Counted from the stretch's first letter, positions 44,445-53,315 are shown. The stretch: 64,000 bases of DNA from Hyphomicrobiales bacterium (GCA_900473745.1 UCMW01000004.1:248001-312000); one strand, 5' to 3'. A program made the numbers and translations. The notes: generated from the sequence alone by a model not told the origin.

Positions 44445-45137
44445 TTACAGCATTTCTTTCACGCTTCCGTGATTGCCAGAAGTTTTTCCGAGAAGCAGGT
44501 TCTCGATCTCGTTGCGGATCCGGGTCCGGGCGCGATGCAGCATGACACGCTGATTTTCCGGTGTCAGATCCAGGAGCTCGCAGGTGTGTCCGGCGTCGTG
44601 ACCTTCGACATCGCGCATGATCAGAACGGCTTTCTGGGCCGGCGGAAGCCGATCGATCATGTCCCGGACATGGTTCCACAACTGTCGCCCGCCAAAAATC
44701 CGCTCCGGGTTGAGGCCGTCGAAGGACTGCGGTGGGTCGACCCAGTGGCCCGTGTTATCGAAACGCGATGCCAAAACCCGATCATTGTCGTCATCTCGAT
44801 CGGCCTCCTCCGCAAGCGGTGAATAGCGTCCTTCGCGTTTGGCGTAGGTCTTTGCCTTGTTGAACAGGATGGCGATGATCCAGGTCGACAGTGCTGCCTT
44901 GCCTTCGAACCGCGAGATGTTAGCAATGACCGCAAGCCAGGTTTCCTGAGCGACGTCTTCGGCGGTTGCGCGGTTCTTCACGATGGTTTGTGCCAACCCG
45001 ACAAGGGCAGCATGGTGCTTCTCGACCAGAAGGCGCAAAGCTTCGGGGTCTCCGCTGCGGAGCTGCTCGAGAAACAGTCCGTCGGCGTGAATCCGAAGCC
45101 CAAAGCCGACAGCCGCTACAAGGAATGTAAAGCTCAT
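44445..45137 (-). CDS. ECF-family RNA polymerase sigma factor
   Basis: This 230-residue sigma-70 factor of the extracytoplasmic-function class has sigma2 (about 30-95; TIVKNRATAEDVAQETWLAV) and sigma4 (about 165-220; DMIDRLPPAQKAVLIMRDVE with HTH LTPENQRVMLHRAR). A long acidic linker joins them. The ATG at 45137 has GGAG 7 bases upstream. A longer frame to 45308 adds unconvincing residues. The short anti-sigma gene follows in the same direction, as usual for such pairs. It is not EcfG, whose gene normally lies with nepR/phyR. Confidence 0.92.
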   Translation of the reverse strand: MSFTFLVAAVGFGLRIHADGLFLEQLRSGDPEALRLLVEKHHAALVGLAQTIVKNRATAEDVAQETWLAVIANISRFEGKAALSTWIIAILFNKAKTYAKREGRYSPLAEEADRDDDNDRVLASRFDNTGHWVDPPQSFDGLNPERIFGGRQLWNHVRDMIDRLPPAQKAVLIMRDVEGHDAGHTCELLDLTPENQRVMLHRARTRIRNEIENLLLGKTSGNHGSVKEML

Positions 45138-45513
45138 GAAACACTCCAGCGAGTGCGCTCTTTGCGAACGCCCGAGTATCAATAAACGGCTCTCGAAACA
45201 GGAAAGTAAAGGTCGCGAAGACAATGTCTCTGGAAATTGAACGTGCTGAGGATAGCAGCGCCCGTTCACTTGCACTCCGCAAGGAGCCAAGACCGTTCTC
45301 AATCGCACTTTGACCGATTTGCGCAGCCCTGTCGATCACAATGCCGAGGACGAGACGCTGGCTGGTTTTACAGTACTGAAAGTGACACCGAGCCTTGAGA
45401 AACGACTTCGTCTCGGGGTGCCATACCTGAGAGAAACGAGCATATCACCCGGCAGCTTTGCGCCGTCTTTTCGCTCATTCTTTTTCTGACAACCTGGATC
45501 AAAGATACCACAG
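45138..45513. other. Intergenic region upstream of ECF sigma gene, no gene seen
   Basis: This 376-bp region carries the promoter of the sigma operon on the minus strand. I cannot point to a clear -35/-10. No convincing coding frame. Confidence 0.4.
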
Positions 45514-45822
45514 TTGGGTCTCCAGCCGATTTCGGAGACACCGTTTCAGCACGACGTATGGCCTTAAGAACAGCCGCCAAAATTGCTCAAGTTGCTGAGA
45601 AGGCGTCGCTTTTTTCTGTAAGAAACGGACGCTGATTTTCAGCGGAAAATCGACCGAAAATGGCTCGCCTGGAGAACCTGGATTATCACATGATTTCAAG
45701 GACTTAGAAAAATAGCCTTTGATTTTCCTCTGTTTTCCTGTCGCGAGCGACCGTGGATGCCATCTTTGTGCCCTGGCTTTGGGCTGACGTCAACATGGCG
45801 GGAGAGCGGCAATAATTTCCGC
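45514..45822 (+). repeat. Long dispersed repeat, copy A
   Basis: This non-coding copy of about 309 bp has the head GGGTCTCCAGCCGATTTC, a central low-GC part, and a tail from GCGAGCGACCGTGGATGCCA to GCGGCAATAATTTCCGC. The tail of 80 bases agrees with copy C at about 76 of 80 positions. The centre diverges. No shared open frame, no transposase and no clear terminal inverted repeats were seen. It is in the same orientation as copies B, C and D and lies between transcription units. It opens module 1 (LacI, ABC importer, GDPD, IMPase). Confidence 0.75.
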
Positions 45823-45842
45823 GCCGCTTCTAGAGATCGGCT

Positions 45843-45965
45843 TTAGGCGGCTCGGCGCAGTCCGGCCACTTCATCCCGGCTGTACTCATCCTTTTGGATG
45901 CGCCTCAGATCAGAGGTTGAAACGAGCGAGATGTCACCATGAAGCTTATAGGCATTTGACCTCAT
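45843..45965 (-). CDS. Possible small open frame or gene remnant, unknown
   Basis: A 40-codon frame on the minus strand starts at an ATG at 45965. It stays open 13 codons further upstream with protein-like composition, giving MRSNAYKLHGDISLVS and an Arg/Glu-rich tail. No ribosome site is seen and no family is recognised. It lies between copy A and the lacI-type gene. It may be the remnant of a gene cut by rearrangement, or chance. Confidence 0.2.
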   Translation of the reverse strand: MRSNAYKLHGDISLVSTSDLRRIQKDEYSRDEVAGLRRAA

Positions 45966-46100
45966 GTCTTTGCGTTCATTTGCGCTACACCCGAAGTCAC
46001 GTCACACTATAGAGGTAAAGTCTATGGTCTGTCGTTTTTCTGGGGCTCTGCTCCGGTGACTGTTAGTGCGAGGCGCGCTTGTTGTTGTTAATGTCCCCCC

Positions 46101-47117
46101 ATGCGCAGGAATAGCTCTCCCCTTTTTGTCAGCGCCAAGATGGTAGCCGAGCGCGCCGGCGTTTCTCGCTCGGCGGTTTCACGTACCTTCACCGATGGTG
46201 CGAGCGTTTCGGAGGAAACGCGCCGAAAGGTGATCGAGGCTGCGGAAGCGCTTGGCTACCACGTCAACCACCTAGCCCGGCAGTTACGTGAGCGCAGCAA
46301 CATCGTCTGTTTGATCGTTTCGGATCTGACTACGCCCGTGCGGGCAGCGATGGTTGATCACCTGACTCGCAAACTACAATCGGCCGGCAAGATCACGGTG
46401 GTGTTGAACACCGAGAGCGACGAGGCGAAAGTCAACCACGCACTGAGGCTGACACTCCACTATCGCGCCGATGCGACGGTGGTCCTCTCGGGAACCCCTT
46501 CGACATCGCTGGTCAAGACTGCGCTCGCCAATGGTCAGCAAGTCGTTCTGATCAACCGCGACGACGGTCTCGAAGGCTGCGAGAATGTTGGCCTCGACAA
46601 CGCGAGTGCGGCGAGAGAGGCACTGTTCTTGCTGCGCAGGGCAGGATGTCAACGTGTCGGGATCCTGGCCTCGGCTGCGCGAACACCGAGCCTTGTCGAG
46701 CGGGAACAGCGGTTTCTCGATGCAGCTTCCAATGCTGGACTTTTCGTCATCTCAGTGGAAGCGGAGGCGACCAGCTACAGTGCTGGTTTGGGAGCCGCCA
46801 AACGTGTGTTTGCTCGATCGGAGCCGCCTGATGGCATTTTCTGTGTCACGGATTTGCTTGCCCTGGGCTTCATGGATGGTGCACGCTCCGAATTTGGCTT
46901 GCGAATTCCCGAGGATCTCTGCGTCATCGGCTTCGACAATATCGAACAGGCTTCCTGGCAGGCTTATCGGCTGACGACATTCGAGCAGCCACTCGAAAAG
47001 ATCGCCAATCATGTCGTTGCCCTTCTGACGGATGTTGATGCACCGGCCGAGCGTGACGGAGTGGTTTTTGAGCCGGTAGCCGTTTGGCGACGCTCGGTTC
47101 GTCCCCATCCCGGCTAA
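46101..47117 (+). CDS. LacI-family transcriptional regulator (GDPD/IMPase module)
   Basis: This 338-residue repressor has the N-terminal HTH SAKMVAERAGVSRSAVSRTF and hinge, then a periplasmic-binding-like sensor ending in GIFCVTDLLALGFMDGARSE and VIGFDNIEQASWQAYRLTTF. Its ATG at 46101 lacks a strong ribosome site. It is the first gene of module 1 and lies upstream of the binding protein, with two near-identical palindromic sites in the 269-bp gap, so it very likely represses the importer operon. The effector could be the imported compound. Confidence 0.93.
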   Translation: MRRNSSPLFVSAKMVAERAGVSRSAVSRTFTDGASVSEETRRKVIEAAEALGYHVNHLARQLRERSNIVCLIVSDLTTPVRAAMVDHLTRKLQSAGKITVVLNTESDEAKVNHALRLTLHYRADATVVLSGTPSTSLVKTALANGQQVVLINRDDGLEGCENVGLDNASAAREALFLLRRAGCQRVGILASAARTPSLVEREQRFLDAASNAGLFVISVEAEATSYSAGLGAAKRVFARSEPPDGIFCVTDLLALGFMDGARSEFGLRIPEDLCVIGFDNIEQASWQAYRLTTFEQPLEKIANHVVALLTDVDAPAERDGVVFEPVAVWRRSVRPHPG

Positions 47118-47123
47118 GTGCCG

Positions 47124-47137
47124 TGCACTCGTGTGCA
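47124..47137. promoter_or_regulatory. Candidate LacI-type operator, site 1
   Basis: TGCACTCGTGTGCA is palindromic apart from the centre. It sits in a larger perfect inverted repeat GCCGTGCAC / GTGCACGGC (47120-47141), immediately after the lacI-type stop. It differs by one base from site 2 at 47202. Confidence 0.6.
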
Positions 47138-47201
47138 CGGCGTGAATGTCATTAAAACGTCGTCTAACCCCTTTAGTTAAGATGTGTCCGAGCAAGGCGA
47201 T

Positions 47202-47215
47202 TGCACTCATGTGCA
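47202..47215. promoter_or_regulatory. Candidate LacI-type operator, site 2
   Basis: TGCACTCATGTGCA differs from site 1 by one base and lies 78 bp (start to start) downstream, near seven helical turns. Two such sites upstream of the binding protein suit a looping LacI-type repressor. Confidence 0.6.
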
Positions 47216-47386
47216 GTCTCCGCTTCCGTCTTGTCGTGTGGTCCGATGCGGCGGGCCACATGAGCGGGCGTGCCCGGACGCGGAATTTCGAGGGATGCAA
47301 GGTCCAGACCTCTGGGTCGACCTTTGGGCGTCTCGGATTGTGACAATGGCCGACGTCGCATGGCGCGGCAACAAAGGGAGAAGACG

Positions 47387-48538
47387 ATGAAGCGTCGCGC
47401 ATTCCTGATTTCCACCGCCGGCACCGTTGCCGGCATGATGATCCTGCCGAAGCTGTCCTTTGCTGCCGAGGGGCAGATCGATTGGTATACCGGATCGGAT
47501 GCCAATGTGCTCGATTTCTGGACCAACACCGTCAAGCCGGCCTTCGAGGCTGCCAATGCCGGCGTGAAGCTCAATCTCGTTGATGCCGGCGACAATGCCG
47601 GTATCCAGGCCATCGCCGATCGCGCTATCGCTGCGATGCAGACCAATACCGATCCCCAGGCCGACTACTTCGAACATGCCGACCCACGTCTTCCGAAGGG
47701 CGCAATCGAAGCCGGCCTCTATGTCAACATCAAGGAGGCGGGTCTGTCGAACTATTCGAAGGTCAATCCGCTCGCCATCGACAGCGACTTCTCGCTTCCC
47801 TATCGCGGTAGCCAGGTGCTTCTGGCCTACGACACCACCAAGCTGTCGGCTGCCGATGCTCCGAAGACCTGGGACGCTCTCGTTGCCTGGATCAAGGCAA
47901 ACCCGGGTCAGTTCGTCTACAACCGCCCCGACAAGGGCGGTTCGGGCGGCAATTTCGTTCGCCGCGCCATCCATCAGGCCAACGGCCTCGACCCCAAGGC
48001 CTTCACGGTCGACAACTACACCGAAGCTTTCGGCAATGAAGCGCTCGGCAAGGCCTGGGAAATCCTGAAGGACATCGCCCCGTCGGTCTACGACAACGGC
48101 GCTTATTCCTCCGGCAACACCCAGTCGATCCAGTTGCTCGCCCAGGGCGTGGTGACCATGACCCCGGTCTGGTCCGACCAGGTTCTCCAGGCAATCGCTC
48201 AGGGCGTCTTGCCGGAAACGACCGGTATCGTGCAGCTTCAGGATCTGGCTCTTTGTGGCGGCTTCTCGCGTGGAGTGATCATGAGCAACGGCAAGAACCG
48301 TGATGCTGCCCTGAAGCTTGCCGATTTCATCCTAACCGAAGAGATCCAGGGTGCCATCCTGACCGAGCTCGGCGGGTTCCCCGGCGTGAGCTGGGATCAC
48401 GTCTCCGACGATCTGCGCCAGAAGTTCGCAGACATCATTCCCAACAGCATTCCGACCTTCCCGTCGGGTGCCTGGGAGGTTGCGGTCAACGACGGTTGGT
48501 ATCGCAACGTGGCGCCGACCATCGACCGCAAGTCGTGA
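47387..48538 (+). CDS. Periplasmic substrate-binding protein of ABC importer (module 1)
   Basis: This 383-residue extracellular solute-binding protein of the family including AfuA-type sugar-phosphate and iron-binding proteins has a Tat-like or long Sec signal (MKRRAFLISTAGTVAGMMIL, cleavage near SFAA). Characteristic residues run IDWYTGSDANVLDFWTNTVK and GGFPGVSWDHVSDD. The ATG at 47387 has GGGAGAAG upstream. An open frame to 47270 is unsupported. It leads the operon with two permeases, an ATPase, a GDPD and an IMPase, so the ligand may be phosphorylated. Confidence 0.9.
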   Translation: MKRRAFLISTAGTVAGMMILPKLSFAAEGQIDWYTGSDANVLDFWTNTVKPAFEAANAGVKLNLVDAGDNAGIQAIADRAIAAMQTNTDPQADYFEHADPRLPKGAIEAGLYVNIKEAGLSNYSKVNPLAIDSDFSLPYRGSQVLLAYDTTKLSAADAPKTWDALVAWIKANPGQFVYNRPDKGGSGGNFVRRAIHQANGLDPKAFTVDNYTEAFGNEALGKAWEILKDIAPSVYDNGAYSSGNTQSIQLLAQGVVTMTPVWSDQVLQAIAQGVLPETTGIVQLQDLALCGGFSRGVIMSNGKNRDAALKLADFILTEEIQGAILTELGGFPGVSWDHVSDDLRQKFADIIPNSIPTFPSGAWEVAVNDGWYRNVAPTIDRKS

Positions 48539-49413
48539 GTTCAGGCGTGACATCGTCTGCCGTGTCAAAGACGGTGTCGGGCGGGGGGCTGATCGGCCTC
48601 CTGCTCGTCGCCGTCCCGGTCTCGCTCGTCGGATGGCTGGTCATCTGGCCGATCATCAGTGCCGTCATCCGGACGGTGTGGCGAAGCTCTCCCGAAGGGG
48701 CGTATGGCTTTGACCTGTCGAGCTACGTCTTCTTCTTCTCGGATGCCTACAGTCTCAATAATCTCAGCCTGACACTGTGGACCACTGCCGTTTGTGCTCT
48801 TTTGCTGCTGGTCGTGTCGCTTCCAATCGCGCTTTATCTGCGCTTTACCAAAGGAGGGATCGCCTCCTATGTGCAGGCGCTTGCTATCCTGCCGATGTTC
48901 GTTCCCTCGATCATCCTTGCCTATGCCCTGATCCGGGTCCTTGGTCCGAACGGCATGGTCGACCTTCTGCTGAATTTTGCCGGATTGCCCAAGCTTCGTA
49001 CCCCCTATCTGACGCCTTGGGGGCCGGTGATCGGCCTCGTGTGGGACAATATCCCGCTGACGGTGCTGATCCTGCTGTCGGGTCTCGGTTCGGTCGGCAA
49101 CATGGCGATTGAGGCGGCACGCGATGTCGGTGCAAGCCGACTTCAGGTGCTCTGGCACATCATTCTACCGCAGATCACCAATTCCATACTCGTCGCGCTC
49201 TCCTTTGCCGTGCTCGGCATCTTCTCGGCATTCACGCTGCCCTATCTGCTGGGGCCCGCCTCACCGGAGATGATGGGTCCCTTCATGCAGCGCACCTTCC
49301 GCGATCTGAATGACCCCGTCGGCGCCATTACCCAGGCGGTAATCACCTTCGGTTTCTGCATCGTATTTGGCTTGTTCTACGTGCGCTCGGTCGCCCGCAA
49401 TCAGGGGAAATGA
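48535..49413 (+). CDS. ABC permease, first (module 1)
   Basis: This 292-residue inner-membrane permease has about six helices and the EAA loop AIEAARDVGASRLQVLWHII. It begins with GTG at 48535, overlapping the binding-protein stop by 4 bp (GTGA). A second candidate reading upstream is non-coding. It belongs to the thiamine/spermidine/phosphate-like permease type that pairs with AfuA-like binding proteins. Confidence 0.92.
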   Translation: MSSGVTSSAVSKTVSGGGLIGLLLVAVPVSLVGWLVIWPIISAVIRTVWRSSPEGAYGFDLSSYVFFFSDAYSLNNLSLTLWTTAVCALLLLVVSLPIALYLRFTKGGIASYVQALAILPMFVPSIILAYALIRVLGPNGMVDLLLNFAGLPKLRTPYLTPWGPVIGLVWDNIPLTVLILLSGLGSVGNMAIEAARDVGASRLQVLWHIILPQITNSILVALSFAVLGIFSAFTLPYLLGPASPEMMGPFMQRTFRDLNDPVGAITQAVITFGFCIVFGLFYVRSVARNQGK

Positions 49414-50243
49414 GTGCCATGCGTGAACCGATTGCCAAACTGCGCCCGATGGACGGCTATGGCATCCTGCTCGCCCTCTTGCTTTCGATCGTAGTCGTGC
49501 TTCCTCTCCTGGTCGTCGGGGTATGGGCCTTCACCGAGGTCTGGCGCTATCCGAATGTGCTGCCGCAGCAGTTCGGTCTGCGTTTCTGGGAGCAGACGCT
49601 GAACCGGTCGGATGTTTGGAATGCGCTTTCGCTGAGCCTCACGCTTTCGGCCGTGGTCACGCTTGCCTCCGCCATCATCTGCCTTCCTGCCGCCTACGCT
49701 TTCGCCCGCATGCGTTTTCCGGGCAGGGATCTCCTGTTCTTTTCGTTTCTTGCGGGTCACGCCTTTCCGAAGTTCGGACTGCTGGTCGCCATCGCTGCGA
49801 TTTTCCTGCAGCTCGACCTGATCGGCACCTTCTGGGGTGTTGCGCTTATCCAGCTCGTCAACACGCTGATGTTCATGATCTGGATTCCGGTCGCCGCCTT
49901 CCAGGCCGTCGACAGGCGCATGGAAGAGGCAGCTCGCGACGTGGGTGCCGGCCCGCTTCGCGTGTTCTGGTCGATCACGCTGCCCCAGGCTGCACCGACC
50001 ATTGCCGCAGCCCTTCTCCTGACCTTTGTCGGTACCTTCTATGAGACGGAGGGCGCCTGGCTGATCGGCGCTCCGGGCATCCGCACCATGCCCGTTCTGA
50101 TGATCAGCTTCATCAACAACCAGATGGTCATCCAGTTCGGTGCGGTCTTGTCCGTAATGCTCTGGGTCCCGTCCTTCGTCGCCCTGATGTTCGCCCGGCG
50201 CGTCATCGGCGGAAACGCCTTCGCCAAGGGGTTTGGCGGATGA
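49410..50243 (+). CDS. ABC permease, second (module 1)
   Basis: This 277-residue inner-membrane permease has multiple helices and EAA loop RMEEAARDVGAGPLRVFWSI. The ATG at 49410 has AGGGGAA upstream and overlaps the first permease stop (ATGA). It completes the heterodimeric channel. The ATPase gene starts 25 bp after its stop. Confidence 0.93.
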   Translation: MSAMREPIAKLRPMDGYGILLALLLSIVVVLPLLVVGVWAFTEVWRYPNVLPQQFGLRFWEQTLNRSDVWNALSLSLTLSAVVTLASAIICLPAAYAFARMRFPGRDLLFFSFLAGHAFPKFGLLVAIAAIFLQLDLIGTFWGVALIQLVNTLMFMIWIPVAAFQAVDRRMEEAARDVGAGPLRVFWSITLPQAAPTIAAALLLTFVGTFYETEGAWLIGAPGIRTMPVLMISFINNQMVIQFGAVLSVMLWVPSFVALMFARRVIGGNAFAKGFGG

Positions 50244-50268
50244 AGAGCAGCATGACAGGACTAGCAAC

Positions 50269-51315
50269 ATGTCGAAACTGAGTATCCGCGCGGTCTCCAA
50301 GGTTTTTCCGGGAGGCACGACCGCCGTCGACAACGTTTCGCTCGATGTGGCGGATGGCGAGCTGGTATGCCTACTCGGTCCTTCCGGCTCCGGCAAATCG
50401 ACCCTACTGCGCATGGTGGGTGGTTTCGAGCAACCGACGTCCGGATCGATTGCGATCGACGACCAGGACGTGACGCGTCTGCCGCCCGAGCAGCGGCCAA
50501 CGGGCATGGTGTTCCAGAGCCACGCCCTCTGGTCCCATATGAACGTGTTCAATAACCTTGCCTTCGGCCTGAAACTGCGAGGGCGCCCAAAGGGCGAAAT
50601 CCGTGACAGGGTCGAAGCCGTGCTCGAGCTCGTAGGCTTGAAAGGCTATGACGGGCGCATGACCAATGCACTCTCAGGTGGACAGCAACAGCGCGTGGCC
50701 CTTGCCCGCTCCCTGATCCTTGAGCCAAAGATCCTCCTGCTTGACGAACCCTTTGCAAGCCTCGACCAGCATCTGAGAGAGCGGCTGCGGGAGGATGTGC
50801 GCGATATCCAGCTTCGCCTGAAGATCACGACACTCTTCGTTACCCATGGTCAGGACGAGGCGTTGTCCATGGCTGACCGCATCGTCGTCATGCGAAATGG
50901 TGCGACCGAACAGGCCGATCGGCCAGAGGTCATCTATCGCGATCCGCAAACGCCCTTCGTTGCCGGCTTTATCGGGACCATGAATTTCATCGAAGGCAGG
51001 GTGGAAAACGGCCGCTTCTTGCATGCCGACATTGCGGTGGATCTGCCGGTGGACGATGGGCCGGTCACACTTGCCGTGCGCCCTGAGGCCCTTGATCTTC
51101 TGCCCAGTAGAACCGGTCGGGCGACAGTTCATCGTGTCACCGACTTCGGCACTCACGGCCTGGTCGATCTGCATCTGTCCGATGGCGTCAGGATAAAGTC
51201 CCTGGTTCGCAGCCCTGAGCCGTTCGAAGCCGGCCAGACGGTCGACCTCAGCCCCCGTGCTTTCGCCGCCTTCCGTGACAACGTCAAACTCTGCCGGGCT
51301 ATCGATGTACACTGA
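50269..51315 (+). CDS. ABC ATPase (UgpC/PotA-like, module 1)
   Basis: This 348-residue cytoplasmic ATPase has Walker A GPSGSGKST (37-45), signature LSGGQQQRVALARSL, Walker B ILLLDEPFASLD and a C-terminal TOBE domain (TLAVRPEALDLL, FGTHGLVDLHLSD). The start at 50269 follows AGGA by 8 bases. An open frame to 50233 overlaps the preceding permease and is not supported. The stop overlaps the GDPD start by 11 bp. Confidence 0.93.
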   Translation: MSKLSIRAVSKVFPGGTTAVDNVSLDVADGELVCLLGPSGSGKSTLLRMVGGFEQPTSGSIAIDDQDVTRLPPEQRPTGMVFQSHALWSHMNVFNNLAFGLKLRGRPKGEIRDRVEAVLELVGLKGYDGRMTNALSGGQQQRVALARSLILEPKILLLDEPFASLDQHLRERLREDVRDIQLRLKITTLFVTHGQDEALSMADRIVVMRNGATEQADRPEVIYRDPQTPFVAGFIGTMNFIEGRVENGRFLHADIAVDLPVDDGPVTLAVRPEALDLLPSRTGRATVHRVTDFGTHGLVDLHLSDGVRIKSLVRSPEPFEAGQTVDLSPRAFAAFRDNVKLCRAIDVH

Positions 51316-52153
51316 TCCCATTTTCGTCGAACGCAATGGCCACAGGACCCTGCTCAAATGGCACCGGGCGAGGCGAAAGGCGACCGATCCGGAATTCACG
51401 TCGACGCGCATCCTCGAGGCGATGCGCATCGGCGCGAGTGTCGAGGTGGATCTCGTGGTGCATGCCGACAAGGGTTTTGCGATCCTGCACGATCTCGAAC
51501 TCGATCAAGGCACCACCGGATCCGGCCTTGTCTGCGAGACATCAGCCGAAACGCTGCGCCAGCTTTTCCTGCGAGGAAACGACGGGGAGCCGATCGCTGA
51601 CCGGGTCATTTTGCTCGAGGACCTCTGTGGCCTATTGGCTGCCAACCCTGCCCATCCCGATGCCCTTCTGCAGCTCGACTACAAGGAAGACATGTCGCGG
51701 CTGTCGCCGGCCGTCATTGCCAATTTTGCGGCGGCCGTCTCTGAGGTGGCGCATACCATGATCCTTTCGGGGGGCGATAGCGGAGCCATCGCGTCTCTGG
51801 CTGCCGCCACACCGGGGCTCAGAACCGGCTACGACCCGACCTATGTCGGCGTACTCGATGACTTGCAATCCCGGGAGGACTTCTCGCGCTTCATTGCGGC
51901 TGCACTGAAGACGGCACCGGAAGCGGCGATGATCTATCTCGACTACGAACTCATTCTGGCGGCCGATGCTGCCGGCGTCGATCTCATCCGCGCCGTGCAC
52001 GACGACAACCGGCGTGTCGATGCCTGGACGATCCGGGCGATCAATGCGGCCACGCTTGCAAAGATCCGCCGTCTCCTCGACCTGCGGGTGGACCAGATCA
52101 CCACGGATGACCCCGAGGGTCTCCTGTTTGCATTGGCCGAAGGAGCCGCTTGA
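51305..52153 (+). CDS. Glycerophosphodiester phosphodiesterase family protein (module 1)
   Basis: This 282-residue GDPD-fold protein hydrolyses glycerophosphodiesters to an alcohol and glycerol-3-phosphate (or a sugar phosphate) in known members. It has the metal and catalytic residues H20-R21 (KWHRARR), E47/D49 (SVEVDLVV) and H62-D63 (ILHDLEL). The usual N-terminal HRG is HRA here. It has no signal peptide, so it acts after import. It overlaps the ATPase gene by 11 bp and the IMPase gene by 1 bp. Confidence 0.9.
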   Translation: MYTDPIFVERNGHRTLLKWHRARRKATDPEFTSTRILEAMRIGASVEVDLVVHADKGFAILHDLELDQGTTGSGLVCETSAETLRQLFLRGNDGEPIADRVILLEDLCGLLAANPAHPDALLQLDYKEDMSRLSPAVIANFAAAVSEVAHTMILSGGDSGAIASLAAATPGLRTGYDPTYVGVLDDLQSREDFSRFIAAALKTAPEAAMIYLDYELILAADAAGVDLIRAVHDDNRRVDAWTIRAINAATLAKIRRLLDLRVDQITTDDPEGLLFALAEGAA

Positions 52154-52959
52154 TGTCCATCGATCCCGCAATCGTCATGACCGACATGGTCGAGGCTGCA
52201 CGGCGCGCCGGCGCGCTGACGCTTGAGCATTTTCATCGCAGGGAGACACTCGAAATCGGCGTGAAGGGACCGGGCGATTTCGTCAGCATCGCCGATGAGC
52301 AATCCGAGACCTTGATCCGCGATCACCTGCTGACGCGCTATCCCGACTGGAGCCTGAGCGGCGAAGAATTTCCGCCGGTCGAGGGGAAGGATGATACCTA
52401 TCGTTTTTTGGTCGACCCGATCGACGGAACCACCAATTTCCTCTGGGGTCTCGACTATACAATCACGATTGCATTGCGGCGTGCCGGAGAGACGATCAGT
52501 GGCCTCGTCTACAATCCGGTGACGGACGAGATGTTCACGGCCGTCAAAGGGCGGGGTGCTTACCTCAACGGCAAGCGGCTCGAAATGCGCGACAGCGCCG
52601 ATGTCAGCCAGATGGTGGTCGGAACCGGCCTTCCCATCCCGAGCCTCTCCATGCATCCCGGCGCCTATGAACGGCTTGATGCAATCCGTGCACCGATCGG
52701 GGCGGTACGCGTGCTCGGCAGTGCTGCCAATTGCTGCGCCTACGTTGCTTGCGGTCGCTTTAGTGGCTACTTCGAGCAGACCGGCTTCGTCGACACAGCA
52801 GCCGGAATCCTGCTTGTCGAAGAGGCCGGTGGCGTTGTGACCGACTGGTGGGGCCGCGGCCCGGAGCACTACGAAAAATCGGGGCTCCTGATAGTCGCCA
52901 ATCAATCCACGCATGCATTTCTATTGAACCAGCTTCAAGGCGTTGATTTGCCTGATTGA
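52153..52959 (+). CDS. Inositol-monophosphatase-family phosphatase (module 1)
   Basis: This 268-residue phosphatase has motif GEE (70-72), DPIDGTTNF (88-96) and the C-terminal GFVDTAAG aspartate, all magnesium-site elements of the inositol monophosphatase/FBPase superfamily. The ATG overlaps the GDPD stop (TGATG). After import and GDPD cleavage it could dephosphorylate an inositol or sugar phosphate. The likely overall role is scavenging of glycerophosphoinositol or a related phosphodiester, but histidinol-phosphatase-like or other activities are possible. Confidence 0.92.
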   Translation: MSIDPAIVMTDMVEAARRAGALTLEHFHRRETLEIGVKGPGDFVSIADEQSETLIRDHLLTRYPDWSLSGEEFPPVEGKDDTYRFLVDPIDGTTNFLWGLDYTITIALRRAGETISGLVYNPVTDEMFTAVKGRGAYLNGKRLEMRDSADVSQMVVGTGLPIPSLSMHPGAYERLDAIRAPIGAVRVLGSAANCCAYVACGRFSGYFEQTGFVDTAAGILLVEEAGGVVTDWWGRGPEHYEKSGLLIVANQSTHAFLLNQLQGVDLPD

Positions 52960-53008
52960 AGTCACGCCATGTTTTACTGGCCGTAAACCATTTATGTAGT
53001 CCTAGGCA

Positions 53009-53315
53009 GGATCCCCAGCCAGCTCTGCGAGACCCGTTTGAGCACGACGGATGACCTGAAAAACAGATGTCGCAAGTGCTCAAGTTGTTGAGAAGACGTC
53101 GCATTTTTCTGTGAGAAACAGCCGCCAAACCTACGCGGAAAACCGACCTAAAATGGCCCGCCTGGAGAACCTGGATTCTCACATTAATTCAATGACTTAG
53201 AAGAAAAGTCTTGAGATGCCCTCTGTTTTCCCATCGCGAGCGACCGTGGATGCCACCTTTGTGCCCTGGCTTTGGGCATCAGTCAACAGGGCGGTCGAGC
53301 GGCAATAATTTCCGC
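53009..53315 (+). repeat. Long dispersed repeat, copy B
   Basis: This copy of about 307 bp has head GGATCCCCAGCC, middle CGCCTGGAGAACCTGGATTC, and the same tail to GCGGCAATAATTTCCGC, about 72 of 80 tail positions identical to copy A. It closes module 1 and opens module 2. No coding frame conserved with the other copies. Confidence 0.75.

Noticed and set aside
44445..45137. The ECF sigma gene as EcfG, the general stress sigma factor
   Set aside because: EcfG is normally next to nepR/phyR. Here the partner is a zinc-type anti-sigma, which marks a different ECF group.
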